IMG/VR virus record: IMGVR_UViG_3300025816_000008
Coordinates: 1 to 64,000 of that record
Length of the DNA stretch: 64,000 nucleotides
Source of the DNA: a virus
Strand: one strand, 5' to 3'
In this document: one piece after another, positions 26,701-35,683 of the stretch
Layout: each line of letters begins with the position of its first letter
Position numbering within the stretch: the first letter of the stretch is position 1
Made by a program: the position numbers and the translations under genes
Notes under the pieces: model-generated
Database searches by the model: none
What the model saw: only the letters and a program-made list of their open reading frames with translations
Told to the model about the DNA's origin: nothing

Positions 26701-29700
26701 GGATCTAAGGTAACAGTAGATTCAGAATACATATTTAATTTTACTGTAAATGCAGCTGATAGCTATTTCATCACACATCCTAATTCAATAATTTATGATC
26801 AAACAGGAATTACTAATGCATTTGTAAACAATACTGATGTTGGTATGGCATATGGTGAATCCGCAGCTGTGTTTTCTATCAGTGGAACGCCAACTCTAGA
26901 CTCAGATTTTATGAGTGTGATGTTAGTTACTCCTAAAGACGTCAATAACCCATTAACTAGTGGGTTCGATTCTACACCTTTAACAAAAGGAACGTATAAC
27001 GCTGTTGGAAATGGAATAGCTACCGGCGATTGGGTTTGGCAGAATGGCACTCAAATTCAAATACGTGAGCAATCTGTTCCTGGATATGACAGTATAGGTC
27101 AAGGGGCTCCGTTGACACATACTCATTCTATTGACATTATTAATAGAGGTTTACATACTACAAACTTAACTACAAGTGGTAATACACTCAGCGTATTAAG
27201 ACTTCAAGATACTGATAATTCAACTCCACGCAATGTTCTTGAATATATTAAAAATGGTTTAACACAAATATTTATTAATAGCGGATCGGGATTTATTGAA
27301 CTTGACTCTGGTGGAGAGAAATGGGAAGAAGTAACTAACTCTCTCATACACATTTATGATTCAGAAGCTAATACAAGATTGGCAGTCGGCGATCAGATTA
27401 AAGTTAAAACAAGAAGCAGAAAGAATGATGCATCTCTTACAGTTAAAGGTCCTCTTTCTGTTATTGCTGATAGAAATCTTCGCAATCCACCAATTTTATT
27501 AAGTGGTAATTTAAATATTGCTAGCGAAGGTGATAGTGGATCAGCAAAAGCTACTACACGGTTTACATTTGAAGATAGCGCTATATTTAAAATTGGATTT
27601 ACATTAGACAGCGGTATTGGTAAAATCCAAAATGGCGGATTGTTATTTAGTTACAAAGAGCGCAGGGCCGATGAAGCTTGGCGAACATTATATGGTGGAG
27701 CTGTTTGGGATTCTATTGGACAAACCATGACATCTGGCGAATCTGCTGAATTCTATTTTGGTCCATATTATCCTGCATCTTATGATTCAGCAAAAGGTTT
27801 TAATTTGGTTAATCCTTATGTTGGAAGATCTTTTGATTCTAATATTATAAGAATTGTCAATGATGATTATATTGGATCAAGAATTACTGATCCTTGGAAT
27901 AGAATAGGCACATCTCCATATCAACAAATATACTATGATGAAGAAGGCGGCGTGATTATCGGTAAAAAAGATATGATCGATCCATTTGATCAAACTAGAT
28001 TTGCCGTAGATTCTGGTAATGTATTATTCTTAAGCTCAATCCTAATTGATAGCTCTGAGCATCCAAAAGCAGGCGTAGTTCCAAGAACAGGCACTGGCGA
28101 ACAGCTTGATTCTGGTGCAAGATTAATGTGGATTCCTGGATATGGATCCTTTAGAGCTGGTTATGCCGATGGTACAAATGTAACTTGGGATAGTGGAGAA
28201 GTTGGTATATTCTCACAAGGTATTGGTGCAAATGTTTTAGCTACTGATCATTCAACAGCTATCGGCTATAATGTATCTGCTGGTAACGTTGATTATGCTG
28301 CTAATGGCCGTACAAAACAACCATTACACACTACTAGAGTTGTTTCAATAGGACATACAATTACCAATCCTGGACAATTTAGTGTTGCGGTAGGTAAAGA
28401 TATTACAAATAGCAATAAGCAAAATTCGCTATCTCTTGGTATTGGTATCACTAACGTAGGAGCAAAGGGTACATCTAAAACAGATGAAGGTGGAGTTGCA
28501 ATTGGTAAAACACTTGAAACTGGCCGTGGAGTTGTAATTGGTAGAGATATTACTGGCGATGATGGCAATGTTGCTTCTTATGTAAATAATACTGCTATTG
28601 GATCTTTACTTGTTAATACAAATAAAAATGCTGTATCAATTGGATATAATTTAACAGGCGGAGAAGCAGGATTAAATATTGGTAGAGATAATTATCCTAC
28701 CAGCTCAAGCGCAGCACCCGGTAAAAACTCTATTTTAATAGGTCAAAATAATACTACTGGTGCTGGTGGTATGGCAATAGGTCATAGTTCGGCTGCAGGA
28801 AAAACCGCAGTAGCAGTAGGTTCAAGTGTGGTAGCAAGTGGTTCCACATCTACCGCGATTGGTATTGGAAGTAAATCGTCTGGTAATAACTCAGTTGCAA
28901 TTGGTATTAATACTCAAGCAACTGGAAGAAGTTCTATATCTTACGGTGTATCTAATAAAGCAAATGGCAACACCTCCACTGTCTTTGGTAAAGATAATGT
29001 TGGATCTGGTAATGGATCAGTTACATTTGGAGTTAGTAATACTACTGGTAAAAATTCTCAGATCTTTGGTAGCAATAATACTAGTATCTCTGAAACAAAG
29101 GTGTTTGGTTCTGCTAATTTATCTACATTTAAAAATGCTAAAATTTATGGTGATGCAAATGAGACTGTAAACAACGCGGCTAAAGTTTATGGCAATGAAA
29201 ATAAAAATATTGTATATAATTCAGAAGTATATGGCTCTTCTAATGAGAATTGGTATGGAACAAGGGTATATGGTTCAGACAACGTAAATCTTACTGGTAG
29301 AAACAGTTCCGCAAATGGGGGACAAGGTAACTATATATTTGGTGGTCAAAATATACAAACCAAAGGCGGGAATATTTACGGTACTCGTAATAACATTACT
29401 GGATTTGGTGATGCTTACGGTAAAGACAATATAATTACTGATTTTGGTTGGGCTTATGGCGATCTAAATACTATTGTTAATGGAGGTCACGCTTATGGTT
29501 ACGAGAATACAGTCGACGGTGGCACATCTAATCTTGCTTATGCATTTGGTAGTAAAAATAATGTAGGCGAAAATGGGTTTGGATTTGGTAAAGAAAATAC
29601 TGTCAGTAATGGTGGTATGGCTTTAGGTTCATATGCTCAAGCTTCGGGTAACGGTGCAATATCGATAGGTTCCGGTGTATCTGTAACTGGAACAAATTCT

Positions 29701-32700
29701 GTTGCAATTGGTTCATATACAAGTAGTTCTGTACAAGCAACTGTTGCAGATAATAATGTCATAGCTCTGATGGGTGGAACAGTAGGGATTAATAAAGTAA
29801 GTCCTAATACGACTTATATGGTAGATATTGACGGAAGCATAAATTGGTCGGGTGATGCATATCATCAAGGTCAAACTCTTTATCATTACATTAGAAACAA
29901 TGTTGCTAATCAATCTTGGATAAGATTTAATGCTGATGCTGCGTGGGTACAATCACATATTGATCCTACACACTATCGGGCAACCATGCCAACATCAATG
30001 TATTTTTACAATGATGCAACCACTAATTATCTTTATACAACTGCTCCAAGAGTCGGGATTAAAACTACATCACCTAGTTACGATTTGGATGTTAATGGTA
30101 GTGTTAACGTACAATCGCTGTATTGGCAAGGTGATAAGATTCTTGATTCACATCAAGGAAATCAAGTTTATCTCACTCATCAAACTGCACAATTTTATAT
30201 TGGTCCAGATTCTGCTACAGATTATTTTGATTCTGACTACGTATATGAAAGACAACAAAATCATGGATTTTCAAAAGGTCAAACCTATCAACAGGCGATT
30301 GATCAAAACTATATTATGTCAAATCTTGATGATACCGCATTTTTAAATTCGGATGAAGGAATTGGTTTAGTCAATCAAATATTAACCACTAACAATTATA
30401 TGAGGCGTGAACTTAGTGGTGTATTTAATGGTAATCTTCCTGGCTTTAAAATGGGTATAGGCGCAATTGCTGATCCTAATTATCATTTACTAGTTTCCGG
30501 CAATGCAAAAATTCAGCCTGGTAATGGTAAAGCAGGAAATTTAGAAATTGGGAATATCGGAGATAACTCTCAAATAATATTAAATGGTGTGGCTCTAAAT
30601 ACATCAAATGTTTTATCACAAGAAATTGGTGGCTATATAATTGACCCACTCGCTACAACGACTCGGTTACCAATACTTTATGATCTAACTTCTTCACCTG
30701 GCAATTATGCAATTGACATAGGCACAGATTATTCGGGTCCAGGTCCTGCAAAATCCGGTATTAATATCGCTCAAGATATGAAATATTACATTAATGGTGT
30801 TGATATTGTTGACGGCATTATGGATTCAGCCTTTATTAACAGAAGAGTGCAATTGCCAGATTTAACTGCTGATGGTAAACTCGACTCAGATCATTTTAAA
30901 TTTATTATTAATTCTGAATATATTAAATCAATTGCTGATAGCGATTATGTTAAAACAGTAGCTGATAGTGATTATATTAGATCAATAGCTGATAGCGATT
31001 ATATTAAAACGGTAGCTGACAGTGATTACATTAAATTTATTGCTAATGATGTTTATATTAAATCAATAGCTGATAGTGATTACATTAAATCAGTAGCAGA
31101 TTCAGATTATGTAAAATCAATAGCTGACAGCGATTACATTAAATCAGTAGCAGATTCAGATTATGTAAAATCAATAGCTGATAGTGACTATATTAAAGGA
31201 ATCATTGATAGCGATTATGTTAAAGCAATTGCAGATTCAGATTATGTAAAATCAATTGTAGATTCAGATTATGTAAAATCAATTGTAGATAGCGATTATA
31301 TTAAGTTTGTAGCTGATAGTGATTATATTAAATCAATAGCTGATAGCGCTCATGTTAATCTAATAACTGGAATAGGCAGTAGACCAGTTGATTTTGGTAG
31401 CCATAATATTACATTTAAATCGAGTGCATCCAATACTGGTGCATTACCTAATGCCGCTACGCATACTGGTATGGTTGCAGTTACTACAGGTGATAATACT
31501 GCAAGAATAGCAAAAGGTGGAAATTGGCAAGGAATTCCATTAGAAAATACTGACGTAACATTTAACACTATTCTTCCGGCCGGAGATAAATTATTTGATC
31601 TCGGTAGTTCAACTGCTGCATGGAGAGATTTATATTTAAGTGGTTCAACTATCCATCTTGGTGGAATAAGAATTAAAGAAAGTAATGGTGTATTTACTAC
31701 TACTGATTCTTTAGGTGTGGCTCTTCCAATTGATCTAAGTGGAGCAACTACAAAGAATCTTACTGAAGATTCAAATCTATATTATACAGATTTACGAGTT
31801 GATAGCAATATTACCGGTAAAGATCTGGATATGGGCACGAATAAAATCCTATATTCTAATGTTTATTCAGCGCTAAGTGATCTTCCAAGTGCTTCATCTT
31901 ATCACGGTATGTTTGCTCATGTACATGCAACTGGTAAAGCATATTTTGCTCATGCTGGTTCTTGGGTAGATCTTGCTTCTGGCGCTGATATTACAACCGC
32001 TATTAATAATTTAATTGATGGCGCTCCAGCTGCAATGGATACTTTAAATGAGTTTGCAACTGCACTTGGAAATGATGCTAATTTCTCAACTACCATTACA
32101 GCTCTTATTGGAGAAAAATATGATTCTGTCGGCGTAAGAACATTAGTCGATTCAGCATATGTTCAAGCAAGAGTTGTTCCACAGGGAATTGATAGTTCAG
32201 CCGTAAGCGGGATGGTTGATTCAGCATATGTTCAAGCAAGGCAAACATTATCATCATTTGATTCTGCTGAAGTTCTTCAGTTAATTGATAGTGATTATAT
32301 CCTTGCAAGATCTTCAGCTGGAGTAACAACGCTCGGCGCTCTTACAGATGTTAATGCCCCATCTCCAACAGATGGTCAGGCATTAGTATATAATACCGCA
32401 TCAAGTAAATGGATTCCAGGTGCTGCTTCAGGCGGTGGTGGTTCTGCCGATAGTGCGACAATACTAGCTTTAATTGATAGTGATTATATTATCGCGCGGA
32501 CAGGGCAATCTGAGTATTCTAACTTTAGATTTACTGCAACTGCCAATCAAACATCATTTACTGGAAATGATGTTGCTGGTAATACACTTGCTATAAATTC
32601 TACGGGAGTGCAAGCATATCTAAATGGTTTCCACTTATTAAAAGGTATTGATTATACTGTATCTGGAACAACTACGCTAGTTCTTACTACAGGAGCCGCC

Positions 32701-33987
32701 ATAGGAGATGACTTAGTTATTACTAATCTTAGTGCTATAATTGGCACAGGAGGTCTCAGTAGTAGTGATGTTGTTAATATAGTCGATTCAGCAGTTACTG
32801 CTCTAGTAGATGCTGCTCCTGCTACATTAAATACTTTAAATGAATTAGCTGCCGCTCTTGGCGATGATGCGAATTATGCTGCTACTACAGCAACAGCTCT
32901 TGGAACAAAATTAGATAATACATCTTCAATTACTTCATTAGCTGATGTTCATACAACTGCGCCAACTGAAGGTCAGATATTAATTTGGGATAATGGAAAT
33001 AGTTATTGGGCTCCAGGTGTGTTACCGGCAGGAACAGACTCAGCTGCAGTAACTGGAATGATTGATAGTGCATACGTTGCAGCTCGAGCATCTGCTAATA
33101 CATTTACCAATGCTGTTAACTTTGCTAATTATTATTATGTAGCAGATTCTGGTCAAACAGTATTCTCTGGAAATGATGCTAATGGATTACCTCTAGCAAT
33201 TGATACTGCTAATTATCAAGTATTTAATAATGGTATTCGATTAGTATCTGGTGTAGATTATACAGTTAATGCTGCAGCAAATTCAGTAACATTAAATGGA
33301 TTTACTGCTGACTCAGGTGATGATCTTGTAATTAATACTTTATCACAAACTGTTACACAATCGCATATAGTTGTTGGCGATACATTTATGAACACCTTTA
33401 AGTTTATCGCTACAAACGGTCAAACAGCGTTTACTGGTGCTGATGCTAATTCTAAAACATTAGGAATTGATTCAAGTAACTTTAATGTATTCCAAAATGG
33501 TATTAAACTTATGGATTCAGATGACTTTACATCTAATCCAATAACAAATACTATAACACTTACTTCTGCTGCTGATTCATCTGATGAAATTGTAATCACT
33601 ACAATTGAAAATAAAGCAGGTAATGTTACTGTTAATGAACAAGCATTACAGGGATTAGTTGATAGTGCATATATTGCAGCAAGAGTTAATCTTCCTGCAG
33701 CATGGGCAGAGATTACTACAACACCGATTACTGCGGTCGCTGGGCAAAGATTAATTATTGATACAAGCACTACTAAAACAGTTAATCTTCCAGTAGCCGC
33801 ATCGCTTGGAGATGAAATTAGAATTATTGATGGAACTGGTCAGGCTGCTACAAACGCTATCACAATTGGAAGAAATGGTCATAAAATTGAAGGCGGTGAT
33901 TCTGATTTAACAATTGATGTTAATAGAGCAGCATTTGGATTGGTATATTATAACGTAGCTAATGGTTGGTTATTCACAGAGAAATAA
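20704..33987 (+). CDS. giant tail fibre / adhesin (4427 residues)
   Basis: One uninterrupted frame of 13.3 kb. Residues 1-60 (ASIIQIKRSGTATAPSSLAL..GELAYSYYDS) resemble the N-terminal attachment domain found in tropism-determinant fibres. Residues 101-300 are twenty decapeptide repeats with the D-S-A-Y-I-S core. About 820-1090 and 1200-1330, and again 2500-3005, carry NSIAMGxxN / SFAIGHD / NSVAIGS units like YadA-head left-handed beta-rolls. A Gly/Pro-rich insert lies at about 1495-1520. Residues 3404-3547 hold a second, nine-residue repeat array. The last 900 residues contain a duplicated DxAPAxxxTLNExAxALGxDAN segment and three copies of a (V/A)NGQTxFTGxDANG-type beta domain. It likely forms a long trimeric receptor-binding fibre on the tail. 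Confidence 0.85.
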   Translation: MASIIQIKRSGTATAPSSLALGELAYSYYDSIAGGTLYVGVGPAVDSTAVPQIATRVAAVGGEKYMSLLQAAGNPGIAVGNKFLLLDSEKAVDLLYVHGLTADSSYIKDLDVDSAHLKRLTADSAFIWKLDVDSAHIRTFTADSAYIFDLDVDSAHISRLTADSAYISQLDVDSAYISRLDVDSGYISQLDVDSAFISRLKGDSAYISQLDVDSAYISRLMVDSAYISQLDVDSAYISRLMGDSAYISQLDVDSAYISRLKGDSAYISQLDVDSAYISRLKSNSAYISQLDVDSGHSLYHSFGIAHSPEYRGPATIKIDPYPFGDIAGDVNIVGNLNVQGTTTSINSTSVTIVDKNIVVADNAADSAFASGAGITVGGPVQASFTWQAGAAGTQYENYWTTNRLFYNKDLQADSAYFKYLKADSAYVEYLKVDKLDLNVPGGGLKIGAVAHVGPDFSLQGDSDFLYDSTNGLQIGATQGVNKGLTILPTGEVISYAPAVFDKLRVNSLVPGSLLTVGLNDSIQGGELHFGEHQSHYYFLGAGGSFDGLMSARQVAQDSGWNRFIVHKSTGNVDASGVKIGSYKYRPELRNKFDANSVYFPDSAQTRDFYGLKISASHAEKDSQGRHYLQSTLPINYFKSDISKADGASIRRFPGDGVNAANDSDVSVLIRAMSLEDSSLFEVHKDGTINFTGSLMQNGIPFTGGGLFTADNIDNAYFEPRNFTATYQAGGFGRIGVGTTRSKARFEVHGGPFQVKGPLNTEAGYSPQTSGEISMTKDASTIYGALANYDEADIDSDKGSRFSFIPGKAATRGGHFTNHNDYSWNNIGTYSAAFGKNVKAAADFSFVVGDSSSVFSGATNSIAMGQRNVVKGGNNVLIGIENSDRSGGIATTIAINSVLIGHNNTTAGNASYMFGKNNMALPSGNSTLLIGEGNKSLGGNFNNIIGIDNTADGNSSFIFGYQDSVSGLLAFALGYDNKVSGNQSFAIGHDQIIQGANSFAIGGGGKVVANNSINISLRPSTATPGAGQDPANTLRNIVGQVDDENLLAIQGGNVSIGRESDMFNPATQGAGNLFVGGSILYGGEVFKLNPFGGAPIAGNPFEDDGQFILMETPRNVGVGKTAPNTEFDIRGDFQVDGTTLLTYASTDSAIFDSAGTFPGNTYNNMFMYSSRAGLIRAGKVLLDEHVNSDLGVFSIGMGEEPYARGKNSISLGEKNKVGQRRSQGNIVLRGTATTTQGRNSIAIGKENIILTDNNLFLGQNNIQDSINSGTDLYTIGRDNLFGLANASTVRSTNKSYVIGTSNTLYTNGNQNFIFGESNEVFHDNFTNNYIIGAGWKDSHSVHNVNPQYGGITGGGAKNTTFIGGNAFIPTGLENGIVIMKPAIFNDSGTSLFDSALVNKGLNNTNIMIGKTAQVAHGNSTIYNSGFNRNYTLDIHGDVNIDSGATLHIGGLNIKDFIAGTAPTVVVTGVIKTTPVSTPSTQTSAFSVSQALAAVVNVPAGGHLLGSPGGGGTAATHPGGGGPGTGLAVKFSNLTNGSSGPSSSFNYTSAADNVYFVQAVDAINFNLFTDRACTTALDTQSENIFVPSAAPAGSYEVVTVVAPISGAGAAWAFDTTGTNLTITTTAPHGLTVGDGVRLSGITGGTFTDHNGKTYFVGPDANADGLLDAGYTNKFELFTDDVLTVPVLSADYTGTPVTTSANYIHVIPQQQTTSSANLNVLGKLTVGDSATVEGSVHFRQSVSGSVFTIGDNPGTGERMSFDSFVVRPTGGLIPILENHLDSAYVQERVSIDNFWALKGGNQLINHQSPRTNPIVINKNNIDADAGYEDIDAAGNARWKFQLDMDGIARIDIPAAYASRPIEDVASRQAAVDHKSPIITTSNNDNPVAWPTEEYLATIVTNDYVKKRMNIDSAVISSVIDSGYMKTIISPNYILHHANDSSHWRRSADGHTLYFGGLGFNADTQVAIGADSAPIDRPGSRLYVRGDVRVDSGFSAGGHSIIEGSKVTVDSEYIFNFTVNAADSYFITHPNSIIYDQTGITNAFVNNTDVGMAYGESAAVFSISGTPTLDSDFMSVMLVTPKDVNNPLTSGFDSTPLTKGTYNAVGNGIATGDWVWQNGTQIQIREQSVPGYDSIGQGAPLTHTHSIDIINRGLHTTNLTTSGNTLSVLRLQDTDNSTPRNVLEYIKNGLTQIFINSGSGFIELDSGGEKWEEVTNSLIHIYDSEANTRLAVGDQIKVKTRSRKNDASLTVKGPLSVIADRNLRNPPILLSGNLNIASEGDSGSAKATTRFTFEDSAIFKIGFTLDSGIGKIQNGGLLFSYKERRADEAWRTLYGGAVWDSIGQTMTSGESAEFYFGPYYPASYDSAKGFNLVNPYVGRSFDSNIIRIVNDDYIGSRITDPWNRIGTSPYQQIYYDEEGGVIIGKKDMIDPFDQTRFAVDSGNVLFLSSILIDSSEHPKAGVVPRTGTGEQLDSGARLMWIPGYGSFRAGYADGTNVTWDSGEVGIFSQGIGANVLATDHSTAIGYNVSAGNVDYAANGRTKQPLHTTRVVSIGHTITNPGQFSVAVGKDITNSNKQNSLSLGIGITNVGAKGTSKTDEGGVAIGKTLETGRGVVIGRDITGDDGNVASYVNNTAIGSLLVNTNKNAVSIGYNLTGGEAGLNIGRDNYPTSSSAAPGKNSILIGQNNTTGAGGMAIGHSSAAGKTAVAVGSSVVASGSTSTAIGIGSKSSGNNSVAIGINTQATGRSSISYGVSNKANGNTSTVFGKDNVGSGNGSVTFGVSNTTGKNSQIFGSNNTSISETKVFGSANLSTFKNAKIYGDANETVNNAAKVYGNENKNIVYNSEVYGSSNENWYGTRVYGSDNVNLTGRNSSANGGQGNYIFGGQNIQTKGGNIYGTRNNITGFGDAYGKDNIITDFGWAYGDLNTIVNGGHAYGYENTVDGGTSNLAYAFGSKNNVGENGFGFGKENTVSNGGMALGSYAQASGNGAISIGSGVSVTGTNSVAIGSYTSSSVQATVADNNVIALMGGTVGINKVSPNTTYMVDIDGSINWSGDAYHQGQTLYHYIRNNVANQSWIRFNADAAWVQSHIDPTHYRATMPTSMYFYNDATTNYLYTTAPRVGIKTTSPSYDLDVNGSVNVQSLYWQGDKILDSHQGNQVYLTHQTAQFYIGPDSATDYFDSDYVYERQQNHGFSKGQTYQQAIDQNYIMSNLDDTAFLNSDEGIGLVNQILTTNNYMRRELSGVFNGNLPGFKMGIGAIADPNYHLLVSGNAKIQPGNGKAGNLEIGNIGDNSQIILNGVALNTSNVLSQEIGGYIIDPLATTTRLPILYDLTSSPGNYAIDIGTDYSGPGPAKSGINIAQDMKYYINGVDIVDGIMDSAFINRRVQLPDLTADGKLDSDHFKFIINSEYIKSIADSDYVKTVADSDYIRSIADSDYIKTVADSDYIKFIANDVYIKSIADSDYIKSVADSDYVKSIADSDYIKSVADSDYVKSIADSDYIKGIIDSDYVKAIADSDYVKSIVDSDYVKSIVDSDYIKFVADSDYIKSIADSAHVNLITGIGSRPVDFGSHNITFKSSASNTGALPNAATHTGMVAVTTGDNTARIAKGGNWQGIPLENTDVTFNTILPAGDKLFDLGSSTAAWRDLYLSGSTIHLGGIRIKESNGVFTTTDSLGVALPIDLSGATTKNLTEDSNLYYTDLRVDSNITGKDLDMGTNKILYSNVYSALSDLPSASSYHGMFAHVHATGKAYFAHAGSWVDLASGADITTAINNLIDGAPAAMDTLNEFATALGNDANFSTTITALIGEKYDSVGVRTLVDSAYVQARVVPQGIDSSAVSGMVDSAYVQARQTLSSFDSAEVLQLIDSDYILARSSAGVTTLGALTDVNAPSPTDGQALVYNTASSKWIPGAASGGGGSADSATILALIDSDYIIARTGQSEYSNFRFTATANQTSFTGNDVAGNTLAINSTGVQAYLNGFHLLKGIDYTVSGTTTLVLTTGAAIGDDLVITNLSAIIGTGGLSSSDVVNIVDSAVTALVDAAPATLNTLNELAAALGDDANYAATTATALGTKLDNTSSITSLADVHTTAPTEGQILIWDNGNSYWAPGVLPAGTDSAAVTGMIDSAYVAARASANTFTNAVNFANYYYVADSGQTVFSGNDANGLPLAIDTANYQVFNNGIRLVSGVDYTVNAAANSVTLNGFTADSGDDLVINTLSQTVTQSHIVVGDTFMNTFKFIATNGQTAFTGADANSKTLGIDSSNFNVFQNGIKLMDSDDFTSNPITNTITLTSAADSSDEIVITTIENKAGNVTVNEQALQGLVDSAYIAARVNLPAAWAEITTTPITAVAGQRLIIDTSTTKTVNLPVAASLGDEIRIIDGTGQAATNAITIGRNGHKIEGGDSDLTIDVNRAAFGLVYYNVANGWLFTEK
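21004..21603 (+). repeat. 30-bp (10-residue) tandem repeat array in fibre gene
   Basis: Twenty consecutive decapeptides, alternating between DVDSAYISRL and (T/K/M)-x-DSAYISQL types, residues 101-300 of the giant fibre. The early units vary (SSYIKDL, AHLKRL, AFIWKL); the middle ones are nearly identical, with many synonymous differences (for example both gatagtgc and gactctgc for Asp-Ser-Ala). The invariant residues are Asp, Ser, an aromatic or His, and Leu. A regular beta-solenoid or coiled rod is likely. Confidence 0.9.
30913..31344 (+). repeat. 27-bp (9-residue) tandem repeat array in fibre gene
   Basis: Sixteen units of nine residues with the consensus SDY(I/V)K(S/T)(I/V)AD, residues 3404-3547. 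One unit is degenerate (DVYIKSIAD). It shares the Asp-Ser-x-Tyr core with the ten-residue array near the N-terminus but has a different period. Confidence 0.9.
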
Positions 33988-33999
33988 AGGACGAAAGTA

Positions 34000-35616
34000 A
34001 TGGTATCGAAAGCAGCTCTTGTTTCAAAGGCATTTGGTAAAACTGGCGCATTAGCATCAATAGCTGATGAGTCATTAACTGCAGAAAATAGAAAAATAAC
34101 AGCTGATTCTATGGCAGAAGGTGCTACTGGGATGAGAACTGTCACTGCATTTAGTGAATTATCATCATTAACAGGAATGAAAGCTGGTGATAATGTTCTT
34201 GTAACTAATACTGATAAATTATATATTTTTGATGGTGTTGGTTGGTATTTAATTGCTACTATTACAAATGCATCTCCATCCGCAATTTCAGGAGTTGACG
34301 CAACATATGATTTAGCATCTGATGGTACAGCAACTACTATTACTGCAGTTTCTACTGATCCAGAAGGATTCCCGCTTACATGGTCCTATGCAGTTACAAC
34401 AGGATCGCTCGGTTCTACAGCAACAGTATCTCAAGCTGATAACGTATTTACTATTACACCTTCAACAACTGAAGCTCATGCTGGAACTTTTAGTTTAACA
34501 TTTAGTGTGACTGATGGAGTTAATGGATCGGTAAGTGCAGTAAGTGGATTTACATTAGCATTTGCAAGTTGGGCAACACCAACTACTGCTTTAGAAACGA
34601 CGGCTGGTGCCCATAATGGCACCACTTTTTCTCTCAGTACTGATGGTAATAAATTTTGTATTGGAGGCCAAAGCGGAACTTCCTACCCTGCTACAAAATT
34701 TTTCATATATGAACGTGCAAATTCTGGGACAAATCACTCATTAGCGCACACCGTTTCATCTACTCATTATGGAGCCCGGCAAGCAGATATGAGTGCAAAT
34801 GGATTATATGCTGCTGCTATGCATGAGGATAATCAATATCTTGAAATATGGTATTACAATGGTTCGTCATGGACTCAACAATTTAATGCAGACATTTCAT
34901 CATATACTAATTACGCACAGAGAGCAGCTATTTCTGGTGATGGTTCAACAGTTATGGTAGTAGATCACCAAAGTAGTACTTTTGGAAACAGAGCAGGAGC
35001 AATTATAGTTTATAAAAGAACTGGTACTAATTGGGCATATGAGGCAAAATTTGGACCTCATAGTTTTGTTGATAATGCACAAATGGGCGGTGATAATTCC
35101 TTTTCCTATTTTAACTCTGGAATAAGTTTTGACGGTAATGTAATTCATAGTGCATATATGTATCAGGCTCGTGCAGGAGAACACACTATTGCAACTCGCA
35201 GTGGATCAACTTGGACGACCAGAGCCGCCATTTATAATTCTGGGACAGGATTAAACGGTGCTATTTCTGGTGATGGTAACACATTTGCGTATGGCAATAA
35301 AATTTATGTAACAACAGACAATTGGGTTACCAACTCTTTACAAGCAACTCTTACTCTTAACCAAACAACAGAAATTCGTCCAGATTTAAGTAATGATGGA
35401 AATGTCGCTGCATTTGGCCAACAGGGTGGTGGCGCATCATCAAATGGTATAGTAGAATTTTTTAGGCGATCCGGATCAACTTGGACTAAAGAAGGCACTT
35501 ATACGGGTCCAGCAAACACACAAATGGGGAGAGATGTGCGATTAAGTGGAGATGGATTGACTGCTTGTGTTTATGGAATTGGATCAGGAGATCTTATGAA
35601 AGTGTTAGTTCAATAG
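34000..35616 (+). CDS. virion protein with Ig/cadherin-like and beta-propeller-like domains
   Basis: A 538-residue protein with AAAGGA upstream. Residues 1-90 resemble an attachment domain also seen in other fibre proteins here (DNVLVTNTDKLYIFDGVGWY). Residues 93-190 look like a cadherin/Ig-like module (ATYDLASDGTATTITAVSTD ... GTFSLTFSVTDG). The remainder contains repeated DGN/DGS segments (LSTDGNKFCIGG, ISGDGSTVMVVD, ISGDGNTFAYGN, LSGDGLTACVYG), consistent with blades of a beta-propeller. Probably an adhesin or fibre tip partner of the giant fibre, 12 nt downstream of it. Confidence 0.65.
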   Translation: MVSKAALVSKAFGKTGALASIADESLTAENRKITADSMAEGATGMRTVTAFSELSSLTGMKAGDNVLVTNTDKLYIFDGVGWYLIATITNASPSAISGVDATYDLASDGTATTITAVSTDPEGFPLTWSYAVTTGSLGSTATVSQADNVFTITPSTTEAHAGTFSLTFSVTDGVNGSVSAVSGFTLAFASWATPTTALETTAGAHNGTTFSLSTDGNKFCIGGQSGTSYPATKFFIYERANSGTNHSLAHTVSSTHYGARQADMSANGLYAAAMHEDNQYLEIWYYNGSSWTQQFNADISSYTNYAQRAAISGDGSTVMVVDHQSSTFGNRAGAIIVYKRTGTNWAYEAKFGPHSFVDNAQMGGDNSFSYFNSGISFDGNVIHSAYMYQARAGEHTIATRSGSTWTTRAAIYNSGTGLNGAISGDGNTFAYGNKIYVTTDNWVTNSLQATLTLNQTTEIRPDLSNDGNVAAFGQQGGGASSNGIVEFFRRSGSTWTKEGTYTGPANTQMGRDVRLSGDGLTACVYGIGSGDLMKVLVQ

Positions 35617-35647
35617 CTAAACCTTAATATATTATCCATTCTAAGTA

Positions 35648-35655
35648 TATAAATA
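35648..35655 (+). promoter_or_regulatory. T4-type late promoter (TATAAATA)
   Basis: An exact TATAAATA 28 nt before the TTG start of the next gene. An AATAGTA/TACTATT inverted repeat (35652-35670) overlaps its downstream end and would form a hairpin at the start of the transcript. Confidence 0.75.
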
Positions 35656-35683
35656 GTAGAAAATACTATTAAGGAATGTATGA

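Noticed and set aside
20704-33987. Many open frames on the minus strand and other plus frames inside the giant fibre gene
   Set aside because: They lack ribosome sites, follow repeat composition, and the long plus frame has clear structural domains throughout.
20704-33987. Diversity-generating retroelement, because the N-terminus resembles tropism-determinant fibres
   Set aside because: No reverse transcriptase gene or template repeat is visible in the window.
31370-33987. C-terminal intramolecular chaperone (self-cleaving) domain in the giant fibre
   Set aside because: The C-terminus ends in a small beta domain; no Ser-Lys catalytic segment typical of such chaperones was seen.
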